52,183 bases of DNA. It comes from Dolichospermum sp. LEGE 00240 (lineage in GTDB: Bacteria > Cyanobacteriota > Cyanobacteriia > Cyanobacteriales > Nostocaceae). Position 1 is the first letter of the stretch; every line of letters begins with the position of its first letter. Where the stretch lies: NCBI RefSeq assembly GCF_015207875.1, contig NZ_JADEVZ010000033.1, positions 1 to 52,183 on the forward strand, in the 5' to 3' direction. The position numbers were made by a program, and so were the translations under genes. The notes under the pieces are model-generated. The model made no database searches. It had not been told where the DNA came from and worked only from the letters and a program-made list of their open reading frames with translations. Positions 18,003-26,385 of the stretch are shown here, one piece after another.

Positions 18003-18088
18003 GTTAGGAGGAGTCGGGCGTAAAACTAGCTTGGTGTCTGACTTTGAATCTATATTCAATACCTGATTAATCCGCAATTTGCCGTAAG
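18003..18088 (+). repeat. Dispersed repeat, family D, copy 1
   Basis: The sequence from aggaggagtcgggcg to gcaatttgccgta matches 43290-43385 in direct orientation at roughly three of four positions; shared blocks include gtaaaact, agcttg/ggcttg and tgcaatttgc. It follows directly after the heme oxygenase stop codon. The rest of the 430-bp gene-free stretch to 18432 contains the family C repeat and no gene. Confidence 0.5.
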
Positions 18089-18234
18089 TTGAGAAATATT
18101 AACTTTTCTCATAATATTTAGGGGTGATATCCTTGTGATTGTTTTTGTGTAGATGAAAGCAACCAGAAGGAAGTTGCCCCTAAATTTTAAGAAATCCTGA
18201 CATTCCCAAAACCTATACCGTTACATTATACTAT

Positions 18235-18390
18235 TTAGGCATTGCTGAATAAAGCTAAAACCGTTTATTAATAAGGATTTTACGGATTTTATCACAAAAA
18301 AATGCAAGGTTTTGGCTGATGGTGTCTCAAAATAGGTGCATTTTTCTTTGTCGGATTTGGAAAATTAAGGATATCCAGATAGCTGAAACT
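18235..18390 (+). repeat. Dispersed repeat, family C, copy 1
   Basis: About 155 bp running from taggcattgctgaataaagc to ggatatccagatagctgaaa recurs in inverted orientation at 20548-20725, with shared blocks such as aaaaccgtttattaataa, ggtgtctcaaaat and ggatatccagata. The end taggg(c/a)ttgctgaataaagc also bounds the element at 44561-44926, so it appears to be the terminus of a mobile element family. No coding capacity remains. Confidence 0.7.
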
Positions 18391-18432
18391 ATTCTCTATT
18401 CCCTGTTCCCTGTTCCCTGCTATAGAACAATT

Positions 18433-19224
18433 ATGTTTTTATATTTATCTAAAATCATCCCCCTATTTTTTTACCCGTTAGGATTGGCAAGTGTAAGTTT
18501 AATAGCAGCTTTAATCACCTTACGAAAACATCCCCGCATTGCGACTATCGCTATTTCCTTATCCTTAGCGCTGTTGCTAGTTTGTAGCAATACCTGGGTC
18601 GCCAAATCCTTAGTCCGCAGTTTAGAATGGCAAAACACCCCCACTGCACAAATCCCCAACGCCGAAGCCATTGTCGTCTTAGGAGGTGCAACTAGATCAC
18701 CAACTTGGCCCAGGGTAATGGCAGATTTAAACGAAGCAGGCGATCGCGTAATTTATGCAGCCCAACTCTATTTTCAGAAAAAAGCCCCTATAATTATCCT
18801 CAGTGGCGGTCGCATTGATTGGCGCGGTAGTGGTTCTCCAGAATCAGCAGATATGGCAACTATTCTCACATCTATTGGTGTTCCGGCTGAAGCAATTATT
18901 CAAGAACCCGATTCCCTCAATACCCATGAGAACGCTGTCAATGTTCGGAAAATCCTCGAAGCTCGTCAAATCAAAAAAGTACTATTAATCACTTCAGCCA
19001 TACATACACCCCGATCCTTGAAAATTTTTCAACGTCAAGGTATTAATGTCATTCCCGCACCCACGGATTTTCTAGTTAGTCAAGGTGAACTTCAAGAACT
19101 TACCAACACTCCTAAAGCCGCAATTCTTAATTTATTACCTGATGCCGATAATTTAGATCAATTCACAAGTGCATTAAAAGAATATATTGGTACTTTTATT
19201 TATAGCCTGCGAGGTTGGCTATAG
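18433..19224 (+). CDS. YdcF/ElyC-family (DUF218) membrane protein
   Basis: The 263-residue protein has two N-terminal membrane helices (about residues 8-25 and 33-55), then a cytoplasmic or periplasmic DUF218 domain: AEAIVVLGGAT, IIILSGGRIDW, the acidic loop EPDSLNTHENAVNVRKIL and the C-terminal signature VLLITSAIHTPRSL. Family members such as ElyC and SanA affect envelope integrity; the reaction is unknown. ATG 18433 was chosen because upstream codons run through repeat sequence. It lies between two inverted copies of repeat family C together with the CDF gene. Confidence 0.85.
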   Translation: MFLYLSKIIPLFFYPLGLASVSLIAALITLRKHPRIATIAISLSLALLLVCSNTWVAKSLVRSLEWQNTPTAQIPNAEAIVVLGGATRSPTWPRVMADLNEAGDRVIYAAQLYFQKKAPIIILSGGRIDWRGSGSPESADMATILTSIGVPAEAIIQEPDSLNTHENAVNVRKILEARQIKKVLLITSAIHTPRSLKIFQRQGINVIPAPTDFLVSQGELQELTNTPKAAILNLLPDADNLDQFTSALKEYIGTFIYSLRGWL

Positions 19225-19310
19225 GAGTCAGGAGAAAGAAGAAAAAGGTATTTGCAAAGATGAATATCCCTGAATATTAACTCAAAAATCAGAATTAACA
19301 TAGAATTTTC

Positions 19311-19396
19311 GGCGTTGGAGAATTGAGGTAAGAAAGTCAAAAATTCCATCTCTCAAACTCTTACTCTCTGCGCCTTTGCGTCTCTGCGTGAAAAAA
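19311..19396 (+). mobile_element. MITE-like element, family B, right end missing
   Basis: It begins ggcgttgg and continues gaattgaggtaagaaag, tctcaaactcttactctctgcg, matching the left half of the family B copies at 10327 and 23706. The expected right arm (ttcatacc then cagcaacgcc) is absent. It occupies the promoter region of the CDF transporter gene. Confidence 0.5.
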
Positions 19397-19422
19397 CATC
19401 CATCCTTTACACCCAGACCACC

Positions 19423-20337
19423 ATGACACATGACCACCATCATCATCACAGTCACACCCCAGCAACATTTAGTCGGGCTTTTGCTATTGGGACAGCACTG
19501 AATATAGGATTTGTTATCGTTGAAGCTACTTATGGCTACCTAGCACATTCCCTGGCTTTGTTTGCTGATGCGGGTCATAACCTGAGTGATGTATTGGGAC
19601 TTCTCCTGGCGTGGGGTGCAAGTTCCCTTGCCCGTCGTCCTCCCAGTCACCGCTATACCTATGGACTGCGTGCCTCCTCAATTCTAGCAGCTTTAGCCAA
19701 TGCCGTAGTTTTACTTTTATCTATGGGGGCGATCGCTTGGGAAGCCATTCGTCGTTTTCATGATTCCGCACCAGTATCAGGAGGCACAATTATTGGTGTT
19801 GCCCTAGTTGGTATTATCATTAATACTGCTACTGCACTTATGTTTATGTCAGGACGTAAAAGCGACTTAAACATTCGGGGCGCATTTTTACACATGGCTG
19901 CTGATGCCCTGGTATCATTGGGAGTTGTGGTAGCCGGAATTGTGATTTTATTCACCCATTGGCTATGGCTTGACCCATTAGTTAGCTTAGTGCTTGTGGG
20001 AGTCGTCGTGGTCGGCACGTGGCATTTACTCAGAGACTCTGTAAATTTAGCACTTGATGGCGTACCAGCAGGAATTGAACCCCGTGCCGTGAAAAATTAC
20101 TTAATTGAATGTCCTGGAGTGGCGAAAATCCACGATCTTCATATCTGGGCTATGAGTACAACCGAAACCGCACTCACAGTTCATTTAGTCATGCCAGGAG
20201 GTTATCCTGGTGATGCTTTCTTATGGGAAGTTTCCCAGGAACTCGAACACCATTTCGGGATCAAACACTCTACTATTCAGATAGAAACAGGGGATTCAGC
20301 TTATCCCTGCGCCTTAGAACCAGATCACGTTGTGTGA
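19423..20337 (+). CDS. czcD: Cation diffusion facilitator, zinc-type (CzcD/ZitB-like)
   Basis: The 304-residue transporter exports divalent metal (most likely Zn2+) in exchange for protons. It opens with a metal-binding His cluster, MTHDHHHHHSH, followed by six membrane helices. The transport-site motifs FADAGHNLSDVLG (helix 2) and LHMAADALVSLGV (helix 5) both provide HxxxD pairs, the zinc-type arrangement. A cytoplasmic ferredoxin-like domain follows (KIHDLHIWAMSTTETALTVHL). The stop TGA lies inside the 10-bp target duplication of the MITE inserted directly behind it, so the C-terminus DHVV has been preserved exactly. Confidence 0.92.
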   Translation: MTHDHHHHHSHTPATFSRAFAIGTALNIGFVIVEATYGYLAHSLALFADAGHNLSDVLGLLLAWGASSLARRPPSHRYTYGLRASSILAALANAVVLLLSMGAIAWEAIRRFHDSAPVSGGTIIGVALVGIIINTATALMFMSGRKSDLNIRGAFLHMAADALVSLGVVVAGIVILFTHWLWLDPLVSLVLVGVVVVGTWHLLRDSVNLALDGVPAGIEPRAVKNYLIECPGVAKIHDLHIWAMSTTETALTVHLVMPGGYPGDAFLWEVSQELEHHFGIKHSTIQIETGDSAYPCALEPDHVV

Positions 20338-20338
20338 C

Positions 20339-20471
20339 CTGAGTTCGACATAAGATAATTTGTGGAAAACTGCCCCAAGTATGAGTCTCAAACCCTGATG
20401 ATCTCCTTGAAAAAATCATAACTGCGTTCGCGTAGCGTCTCCGAAGGAGAAACTCCTAACACCGAACTCAG
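20339..20471. mobile_element. MITE, family A, complete, with 10-bp target-site duplication
   Basis: The 133-bp element has terminal inverted repeats ctgagttcg (20339-20347) and cgaactcag (20463-20471). It is flanked by the identical direct repeats gttgtgtgac at 20329-20338 and 20472-20481, the expected target-site duplication. No open frame exists, so it must be moved in trans by a transposase elsewhere; a duplication of this size is typical of several DDE families (inference). The left duplicate contains the last codons and stop of the CDF gene. A 5'-truncated, inverted copy is at 4894-5022. Confidence 0.85.
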
Positions 20472-20547
20472 GTTGTGTGACATACTCCACACACTCCCTT
20501 ATGCCTTGCGCGAACAGATGAGTGTGGGCTTCTCAGTGACTCCTCAC

Positions 20548-20725
20548 AGTTTCAACTATCTGGATATCCTCAATTTTCTCAATCCAACCCAGGAAAATGC
20601 ACCAATTTTGAGACTCCATTTGCCAAAATCTGGTACTTTCTTGTGATAAAAATCAGCGAAACCTTTATTAATAAACGGTTTTAGCTTTATATGGCTAACG
20701 CCACGCTACGCTATCAGCAAGCCCT
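20548..20725 (-). repeat. Dispersed repeat, family C, copy 2, with nested short repeat
   Basis: This is the inverted counterpart of 18235-18390. Close to its terminus, between the ttgctga and ataaagc positions, it carries an extra block with gatagcgtagcgtggcgtta, a short repeat also seen near 4520, 10342, 26780 and 44842. That nested insertion shows the short repeat can enter other elements. It fills most of the 330-bp gene-free stretch before the hli gene; the remainder (20726-20813) is AT-rich and presumably holds the hli promoter. Confidence 0.65.
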
Positions 20726-20813
20726 AAATAAATATTGTTTTTTTTGCAAAAAAATGTTATATTTATTTACATAAGATAACAAAGCTTAGTAAATCCTAAT
20801 GGGGGTGCTAAAC

Positions 20814-20996
20814 ATGACTAATGCAACAAAAACATCTACTGCACCTGTAGCAGTTGATCGTAACGGCTGGCGCTGGGGTTTCACACCCGAAGCAGAAATC
20901 TGGAATGGCCGTTTAGCAATGATCGGTTTTTTAGCGGCAGCTTTGATTGAACTATTTTCCGGTCAAGGTTTTCTCCACTTCTGGGGAATTCTGTAA
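20814..20996 (+). CDS. hli: High-light-inducible protein (Hlip/SCP)
   Basis: The 60-residue protein has one chlorophyll-binding membrane helix with the signature [20 protein letters not shown], in which the ExxNGR motif provides chlorophyll ligands. Hlips are thylakoid proteins that protect photosystem assembly intermediates and chlorophyll biosynthesis under stress. The ATG at 20814 has gggggtg 8 bp upstream; the in-frame ATG five codons earlier overlaps that ribosome-binding site and is less likely. A terminator follows. Confidence 0.93.
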   Translation: MTNATKTSTAPVAVDRNGWRWGFTPEAEIWNGRLAMIGFLAAALIELFSGQGFLHFWGIL

Positions 20997-21030
20997 TTTT
21001 TCCATAACATAATTTTTGATTAATCAAAAG

Positions 21031-21056
21031 CCTGGTAGTTGATAATAACTGCCAGG
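21031..21056 (+). terminator. Terminator hairpin after hli
   Basis: The arms cctggtagtt and aactgccagg pair over ten positions with one mismatch, followed by ttgttta. It is 34 bp downstream of the hli stop. Confidence 0.6.
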
Positions 21057-21153
21057 TTGTTTACTTTAAAATATACAGCATAGTCTCCTCCTCGCTTGTG
21101 AAGAGGGAGTTGGGTGTGGGGTTCTTCTAACTATTATCAAAAAAATTAATCTG

Positions 21154-21804
21154 ATGAATAATCAAATTTTGAAAGAGAAATTACAAGCAACAATCAAGAG
21201 AAATCAAGCTAAAAGTGATGGTTCTCCCATTACTAATTTAAAGCTTGATCAAACTTTAGTCGCAGAAATTGAACAATTAACAGCCGAATTAGAAAGTCTC
21301 AATCCTCACCCGCAACCTCTCATTTATGCTACAGCTTTATTAGAAGGTGCTTGGCAATTACAATACTCTACAGCCAGAGAAATCCGTTCTTTAGATTCTC
21401 TACCATTGGGATTACAAATAGGTAAAGTTTATCAAGTAATTAATATTGCTGATAAACTATTTTTTAATATAGCGCAAGTGCAACATCCGCTGAAAATCAT
21501 ATCAGGATATGTGAAAGTAACAGCTAGTTTTCAACCTGCTTTAGATCCATCAGGGTTAGCAGATAAACGTATCAATGTTGATTTTGATAAACGTTACTTA
21601 GCCATTGAAAAAATTTTAGGTATTCACACCCCTAAATTAAATCCATTTAAAGTTGTAGCAGCTAATAATCCTCAAGGGAGAATTGCGACTCTTGATATTA
21701 CCTACTTAGATGAAACTTTAAGAATTGGTCGTGGAGGAGATGAAAGTTTATTCATTCTCCATAAAGTTAATGATTTAGCTAACTTGGATTTCACAAGGAT
21801 ATAG
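21154..21804 (+). CDS. PAP/fibrillin-family protein (plastid lipid-associated type)
   Basis: The 216-residue protein has the PAP/fibrillin domain across residues about 8-210: ALLEGAWQLQYSTAREI is the family's entry motif and LDITYLDETLRIGRGGDESLFIL the exit motif. Fibrillins are lipocalin-like proteins of thylakoids and plastoglobules that bind isoprenoid lipids and aid photoprotection. A second, divergent family member is at 46418-47002. Its 3' end overlaps the convergent small gene by 14 bp. Confidence 0.85.
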   Translation: MNNQILKEKLQATIKRNQAKSDGSPITNLKLDQTLVAEIEQLTAELESLNPHPQPLIYATALLEGAWQLQYSTAREIRSLDSLPLGLQIGKVYQVINIADKLFFNIAQVQHPLKIISGYVKVTASFQPALDPSGLADKRINVDFDKRYLAIEKILGIHTPKLNPFKVVAANNPQGRIATLDITYLDETLRIGRGGDESLFILHKVNDLANLDFTRI

Positions 21805-22087
21805 CTGCGGTTTTTCCCTTACGGGGTATTTCTACCCCATTTAGGTAGGTTTTTTTGGAATTACTTATGGTATTAATTTTCTGATTACTGCGTTGATTAT
21901 CTACACCTTCAACTTGTTTTTTAGCATTATTGATAATCTCAGCAATATCATTCATGTACGCATCTTGATCACCCGTTGATGATTGACAATAACCACCACA
22001 TAAAGTTTCTGCTTGTTCGGGATTTATCTCTTCCAGAAGCAACCTGATATCAATCTGATTAATATCGGTATTGATGATTTTATTCAT
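21791..22087 (-). CDS. Short protein with GG leader-like motif
   Basis: The 98-residue hydrophilic protein starts MNKIINTDINQIDIRLLLEE, followed by INPEQAETLCGGYCQSSTGD. The segment EEINPEQAETLCGG resembles the N-terminal leaders of secreted bacterial peptides, in which an acidic helix ends in a double glycine cut by C39-type export proteases. Behind the GG comes YCQSSTGD, but the remaining region is not obviously toxin-like and no export or modification genes adjoin. It could equally be a regulatory protein with a chance GG. It is convergent and overlapping with the PAP/fibrillin gene. Confidence 0.55.
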   Translation of the reverse strand: MNKIINTDINQIDIRLLLEEINPEQAETLCGGYCQSSTGDQDAYMNDIAEIINNAKKQVEGVDNQRSNQKINTISNSKKTYLNGVEIPRKGKTAAISL

Positions 22088-22168
22088 GGTTTTAATGAAT
22101 TATAAGTACAACTAAACCCCATGCTGACAAAAATCCTCCTAATTCTCATCTACCTATTGGCTAACTTT

Positions 22169-23587
22169 TTATATACGAATAGACAAACTACTGGATGACT
22201 CCGTTCGCATTTTTCTAGTTTCTTCCAATATCTTATCTATATCTTCTTGAGATAGACGTTGAATATAGTTAATTTTAACCTCTTCTAAAAAGTCATTTAG
22301 TAAACTTTGAATTTCTACTAAAACTTGTTTTTGCTGGATTTCTGAACTAAATGAAGCTGTGAATTTTTCTATTAGCTGAGTAGAAAGTTTTGCCGCGACA
22401 GGATCTTTGATAGTGCTGGATAAAGCAGCATAGATATTATTCGTGATTTGCGTGGCTAGTTGTTCACTAATTTGTGTTTGAGCTTTACCTAATCCTGGTA
22501 ACAGGAGGATGTTACTATATCCTGGTAATTGTTGACAAGCGATCGCTATGCTGTGGCATAAAATTGCATTTACTTCTGGTTGAATTTTTGGTAATACCTG
22601 ATTAACCAGAGTTTTAATTAACAATCCAGAAATTGCTTCCACTTCATTGATATTATTAATATCTATATAAGAACGCAGATGATCTGATTCTAATAGCCAA
22701 CGGGTAATTTCACCTCGTCTAATTGAACCTTGAACCTGGTTAATTACTTGGACTACGACAATTTCTGTAATTTCTTCTGCAAAATTAGCAAGAATACCTT
22801 GATGAATTTGCCGTCTAACTACATAAAAATCAATTAACTTTGCTTGATCAAGTCTGATGGTAACTGGGATGATTCGTAAATATCGCCAAATTGGTATTAG
22901 TAATAATATATCATACCAACGCCAAAGAATTGCTTCTAACCAACTTAAATGGCTATATCTACGTTTTATTAAGAAAGTACGCCCTAGTAATTCTATGGCA
23001 AATAGAACTATAAATGGTAAATCAATTATCCAAAATTTATCTAAAAATTCCCCATTTTCATCAATTTTTCGATAATAGTTTTTGGCAATCCCAGGGCGAA
23101 TTTTTTGGTTAAAAAAAGCTATTTCCTGATTCCAACCATTTTTAGATAAATATTCCTGACTCCAAAAGGTGTTAAATGCAGATTTAGCAGATTCTTGTCC
23201 GATATGTTCTCGCATCCGGGTTTTAATTTTTTCCAGAGTTCCACTTTTTCCTGCACTTGCAAATGGATTCGTTTCAATCATTTCTTTGCTGAGAAGACGA
23301 ATAGTTTCTAACTTAGCTTTGACTTGCGAGGAAATTAAGCCTGTTTGAGTTACCTGTTCTTCTAATTCAGCTACTATTTCTAGGTATTTTTTCGTATCAC
23401 GATGGGGTTCAATACCTTTAATAGGATCGTATAGTTGAGTTAGTCCATTAACTTGACGGAAGTAAAAATCCCGCCAAGGTACATAACTTAAATCAAAGAA
23501 AACCAATACCAAATTAACAGTGGCTGTAATTGCCATTACTCTTTCAAACCATAGGTTTTTGTGTTGGGAAATTTTTAATTTACTCAT
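22169..23587 (-). CDS. Cyanobacterial membrane protein of unknown function
   Basis: The 472-residue protein has an N-terminal membrane helix (about residues 17-33), a long extramembrane helical region, two or three helices at about 185-260 (WIIDLPFIVLFAIELLGR and WRWYDILLLIPIWRYLRII) and a 210-residue helical C-terminal domain rich in Gln, Glu and Lys. The paired helices with arginine near position 240 faintly recall voltage-sensor or ion-channel segments, but no selectivity filter is seen. I do not recognise a named family. Confidence 0.75.
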   Translation of the reverse strand: MSKLKISQHKNLWFERVMAITATVNLVLVFFDLSYVPWRDFYFRQVNGLTQLYDPIKGIEPHRDTKKYLEIVAELEEQVTQTGLISSQVKAKLETIRLLSKEMIETNPFASAGKSGTLEKIKTRMREHIGQESAKSAFNTFWSQEYLSKNGWNQEIAFFNQKIRPGIAKNYYRKIDENGEFLDKFWIIDLPFIVLFAIELLGRTFLIKRRYSHLSWLEAILWRWYDILLLIPIWRYLRIIPVTIRLDQAKLIDFYVVRRQIHQGILANFAEEITEIVVVQVINQVQGSIRRGEITRWLLESDHLRSYIDINNINEVEAISGLLIKTLVNQVLPKIQPEVNAILCHSIAIACQQLPGYSNILLLPGLGKAQTQISEQLATQITNNIYAALSSTIKDPVAAKLSTQLIEKFTASFSSEIQQKQVLVEIQSLLNDFLEEVKINYIQRLSQEDIDKILEETRKMRTESSSSLSIRI

Positions 23588-23705
23588 GATTTATAGTTAT
23601 AGTAAATTGCGGGTTTACGAAATACAGTAGCATCAGCTTGAAAACCAGTGTCATGAATGTTATAGCAGAAATCAGGAGTCAGAAGTTAGGAGTCTTCTAC
23701 TATTA

Positions 23706-23839
23706 GGCCTTGGTGAACTGGGGTATGAAAGTCGAAAATTCCATTTCTCAAACTCTTACTCTCTGCGCCTGGAGCGCCTCTGCGTGTTCGCGCAGCGTGC
23801 CGTGGCATAATAAAATCATACTTTTACTCAGCAACACCC
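23706..23839. mobile_element. MITE-like element, family B, divergent copy
   Basis: It starts ggccttggtgaa and ends tcagcaacaccc, imperfect versions of the family B termini, with inner arms ggtatgaaag and aatcatac and the shared middle tctcaaactcttactctctgcg. It lies in the 716-bp gene-free stretch between the membrane-protein gene (start 23587) and the peptidoglycan-binding protein gene (24304). That stretch also holds the palindrome at 24042 and AT-rich DNA without a convincing gene. Confidence 0.6.
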
Positions 23840-24041
23840 AAAATTATTACCCTTCAGTGCATAATTACTTAGTGATACAATCAATGTCGTCAAGACTCTA
23901 TTATATCTATATAGATCAGTGTAGTAAGTATTTTTATTCAGTGCGGAGATATTAGGCAGATGGCGAAAACTAATTTTTGTTATATTTAGGGCTGACGCAT
24001 TGACAAAGTTTTTTAAATATGTTAAGGAAATTTTATCTCCT

Positions 24042-24104
24042 GTAGGGTGCGTCAGACCCAATAATTTGGTAAAAAACAGATATCCTCTATCTGACGCACC
24101 CTAC
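24042..24104. repeat. Palindromic repeat, tagggtgcgtcaga family
   Basis: The arms gtagggtgcgtcaga and tctgacgcaccctac are perfect 15-base inverted repeats around a 33-base loop. The same arms occur at 32583-32647 with a different loop, and a shortened relative is at 51254. These look like REP-type intergenic palindromes. Confidence 0.7.
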
Positions 24105-24303
24105 TCAATAAGTTATTACCAAAGCCGAAAACGACACAATTTCCCTTATTTATATGATGGTTGCGTAAGTCCTAATATTCATTAATAATCAATTAGAGTC
24201 GAATTAATCAGAATTAATAACTAATTGTTAAGCCATAGGTTAAAAAACTTCAGAATTACCTGCTAGTGTCTTAGTATCAAGGATTTAATCCCAAGGAGTT
24301 TTT

Positions 24304-24897
24304 ATGATGTGGTGTAGTTTAAACAAGTCTAGAGTAACTATAGCTTTAACCTGCATTGTAGCAGCAAGTGTTGTGTCCTCAGATATGACTTTTGCCGCTC
24401 GTCAACGCAACTATAAGCCCGATGAATTCCGATCCGTATTACGTGGATTGGGTTATAACGTTAAGGTTACAAAAGATCCTCTGACTGATGAGGAAACTAA
24501 AAAGGCTATCACTCAATTTCAAACAGGCTACAAGTTAAAGGTGGATGGGAAAGCAGGTCCCCAAACCCAAGATCAAGCTGCTATGATTGTGCAAATTTTG
24601 CAAGCTAATTTGAATACTGTACTTAAACCAAAAACTCTACTCCCTCGTGATCAATTCTACAGTCCCCAGTTAGAAGAGTTGGTAAAGGAATACCAGAAAA
24701 AACATCAACTCTCAGAAACTGGGATTGCTGATTTACAACTTCGCCAAAAAATAAATGAAGAAGTTAAAACTATCATTACCAAACCAGTAACTAAACCCGA
24801 ACCAACAGCTAAACCAACAGTTACACCAACAGCTACACCAACAGTTAAACCAACGGCTACAGCTACACCAACGGCTACACCTACACCTACACCGTAA
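24304..24897 (+). CDS. Exported peptidoglycan-binding-domain protein with Thr/Pro tail
   Basis: The 197-residue protein has a signal peptide ending near TFAA (residue 31), a PG_binding_1 domain at about 38-95 (LRGLGYNVKVTKDPLTDEET and AITQFQTGYKLKVDGKAGPQ), a second weaker copy at about 110-150 (LVKEYQKKHQLSETGIADL) and a tail of about 40 residues made of PTATPT-type repeats. The tail is encoded by near-identical short repeats and may vary in length between strains. A good ribosome-binding site (aaggag) lies 6 bp before the ATG. It probably binds the cell wall non-catalytically. Confidence 0.85.
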   Translation: MMWCSLNKSRVTIALTCIVAASVVSSDMTFAARQRNYKPDEFRSVLRGLGYNVKVTKDPLTDEETKKAITQFQTGYKLKVDGKAGPQTQDQAAMIVQILQANLNTVLKPKTLLPRDQFYSPQLEELVKEYQKKHQLSETGIADLQLRQKINEEVKTIITKPVTKPEPTAKPTVTPTATPTVKPTATATPTATPTPTP

Positions 24898-24930
24898 AAG
24901 TAAAGTCAAGAATTAGAAATCGGTAGAAAA

Positions 24931-24952
24931 TGACAGGCACAATAGCCTGTCA
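24931..24952. terminator. Bidirectional hairpin between convergent genes
   Basis: The arms tgacaggc and gcctgtca form a perfect 8-bp stem around acaata, between the ends of the peptidoglycan-binding protein gene (24897) and the SLH lipoprotein gene (24979). Confidence 0.55.
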
Positions 24953-24978
24953 GATATTTACTCAAAATCAAATAAAAC

Positions 24979-26331
24979 TCACCTTTTCAGCTTTAAAGCT
25001 TCCGCTGCTGATATTCCCTCACCTTGAGTACCGAAATACCATAAAGCTGAACTAGCTTCAGCACGAGTTACAGGTTTTTTGGGTTGAAATAAGGTTGTAT
25101 AGCCAAAAACTCGGCGAATATTTGATTGTTCAGCGTTCTGGAAATCAGCCAAAACTGCTTTTAATGCTTTCGGTTCAATGTTACCTGCATCTTGAAATCC
25201 CCAAGTTTGTTTCACGGCTTCTAAATTGGCAGCGGGTAAGGCTTGGCGAGTATCTAAAGGAACTTTCCAGAGGATTAATTGTTCTCGTGTCAAGGGTGCG
25301 TCAGGACGAAATAAAACCGCTGTGGCATCTCCAGATAAAGCACTGGGAATTAAACCAGCTTCGGCTAATCCTTGAATGACGGGGAAATCGGGATCTTTGG
25401 TTAAGATATCCCTAAAAGCTGGTTGAGTGCTGGAGGATGCTAACCGAATTTGTTTAGCGGGATTGTTAGCATACATGGCATTATTAGCTGCAACTAGCCA
25501 GCGAGCATATTCTCGACGGGTAATAATTTTATCAGGGAGAAATTCGTTGGTTTTCGGTTCAATGGATAAAACACCTAATGTAGCTAAGTCTTGAATGTGC
25601 GATAGCGAAGCGCTGCTGCCAGCAGTTCGCCATTCTGGAGGTGCTTTTTGAATATCAGTAAATTCCTGAGTTGTTAAGGTTTCCGGTTGGGTGGTTGGCT
25701 GTAGGGTTGGCTGGGTGACTACGTTAGTATTATCAGTTTTAGGTAATACTGGACCGATAAATTCTGGATTATCTGAAGGGGTAACTGGGTTAGTAGACGT
25801 AATTTGAGAATTAGATGAATATTCAATTAATAATTTAGTGGCTGTTTGCGGTTGATTGGGTTCAGCTTTGGTGACGGTTTGTGGTTTAATTGTCACATTG
25901 ATGAGTAAATCATTGCGTTTGGCGGAAAAAGTCCCATCTACATCATCTTGAGGCTGTTGGACAATTTGCCAGTTTTTAGCCTGAAATTGCTGGCGGTAAA
26001 AGCCGGTGATTATATTACTAGGATCTGCACTTTGCCAACGAATTGATATTTTATTTTCCGAATTAGCTGGTGTAACTTCCTCTAGTTTGGCGTTGGGGTA
26101 AATGGGAATATCTGCGGGAAAATCAGCCGGTAATTTAATTGTTGATGTGTTGGGGTTTGGTGTTGTTTGCTGACTCTGAGGTTTGCCAAGGGGAACAGGA
26201 TTATTTTGCAACTGAGGGTCAGCCGCTAATGATTGTTCTAGGTTTTTGGCAGATGGACTGTTGGTACAGGCTGTTAAGGATAGTAAAACAGCAAAACTCA
26301 GGAATACAGCAGGGTAGTTACGGGAAAACAC
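24979..26331 (-). CDS. SLH-domain lipoprotein
   Basis: The 450-residue protein has a lipoprotein signal with lipobox LTAC (Cys22), so it is membrane-anchored and exported. A low-complexity Asn/Pro/Thr/Gln linker frames a small beta-rich domain at about residues 68-175. Three S-layer-homology repeats follow from about residue 230: FTDI..., PDKIITRREYARWLVAANN, RPDAPLTREQLILWKVP and PKKPVTRAEASSALWYFG. SLH repeats bind cell-wall polymers. The codons for GSSASLSH (about 25600-25622) look like a copy of the short repeat gatagcgaagcg inserted in frame. Confidence 0.85.
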   Translation of the reverse strand: MFSRNYPAVFLSFAVLLSLTACTNSPSAKNLEQSLAADPQLQNNPVPLGKPQSQQTTPNPNTSTIKLPADFPADIPIYPNAKLEEVTPANSENKISIRWQSADPSNIITGFYRQQFQAKNWQIVQQPQDDVDGTFSAKRNDLLINVTIKPQTVTKAEPNQPQTATKLLIEYSSNSQITSTNPVTPSDNPEFIGPVLPKTDNTNVVTQPTLQPTTQPETLTTQEFTDIQKAPPEWRTAGSSASLSHIQDLATLGVLSIEPKTNEFLPDKIITRREYARWLVAANNAMYANNPAKQIRLASSSTQPAFRDILTKDPDFPVIQGLAEAGLIPSALSGDATAVLFRPDAPLTREQLILWKVPLDTRQALPAANLEAVKQTWGFQDAGNIEPKALKAVLADFQNAEQSNIRRVFGYTTLFQPKKPVTRAEASSALWYFGTQGEGISAAEALKLKR

Positions 26332-26385
26332 AAAGAAATCACAAATTGATTTTCATCTTCTACATTAGCATTTTTGGGGGTGGGT

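Noticed and set aside
23710-24185. Small frames in the gap before the peptidoglycan-binding protein
   Set aside because: They run through a MITE and a palindrome, with no ribosome-binding site or protein-like composition.
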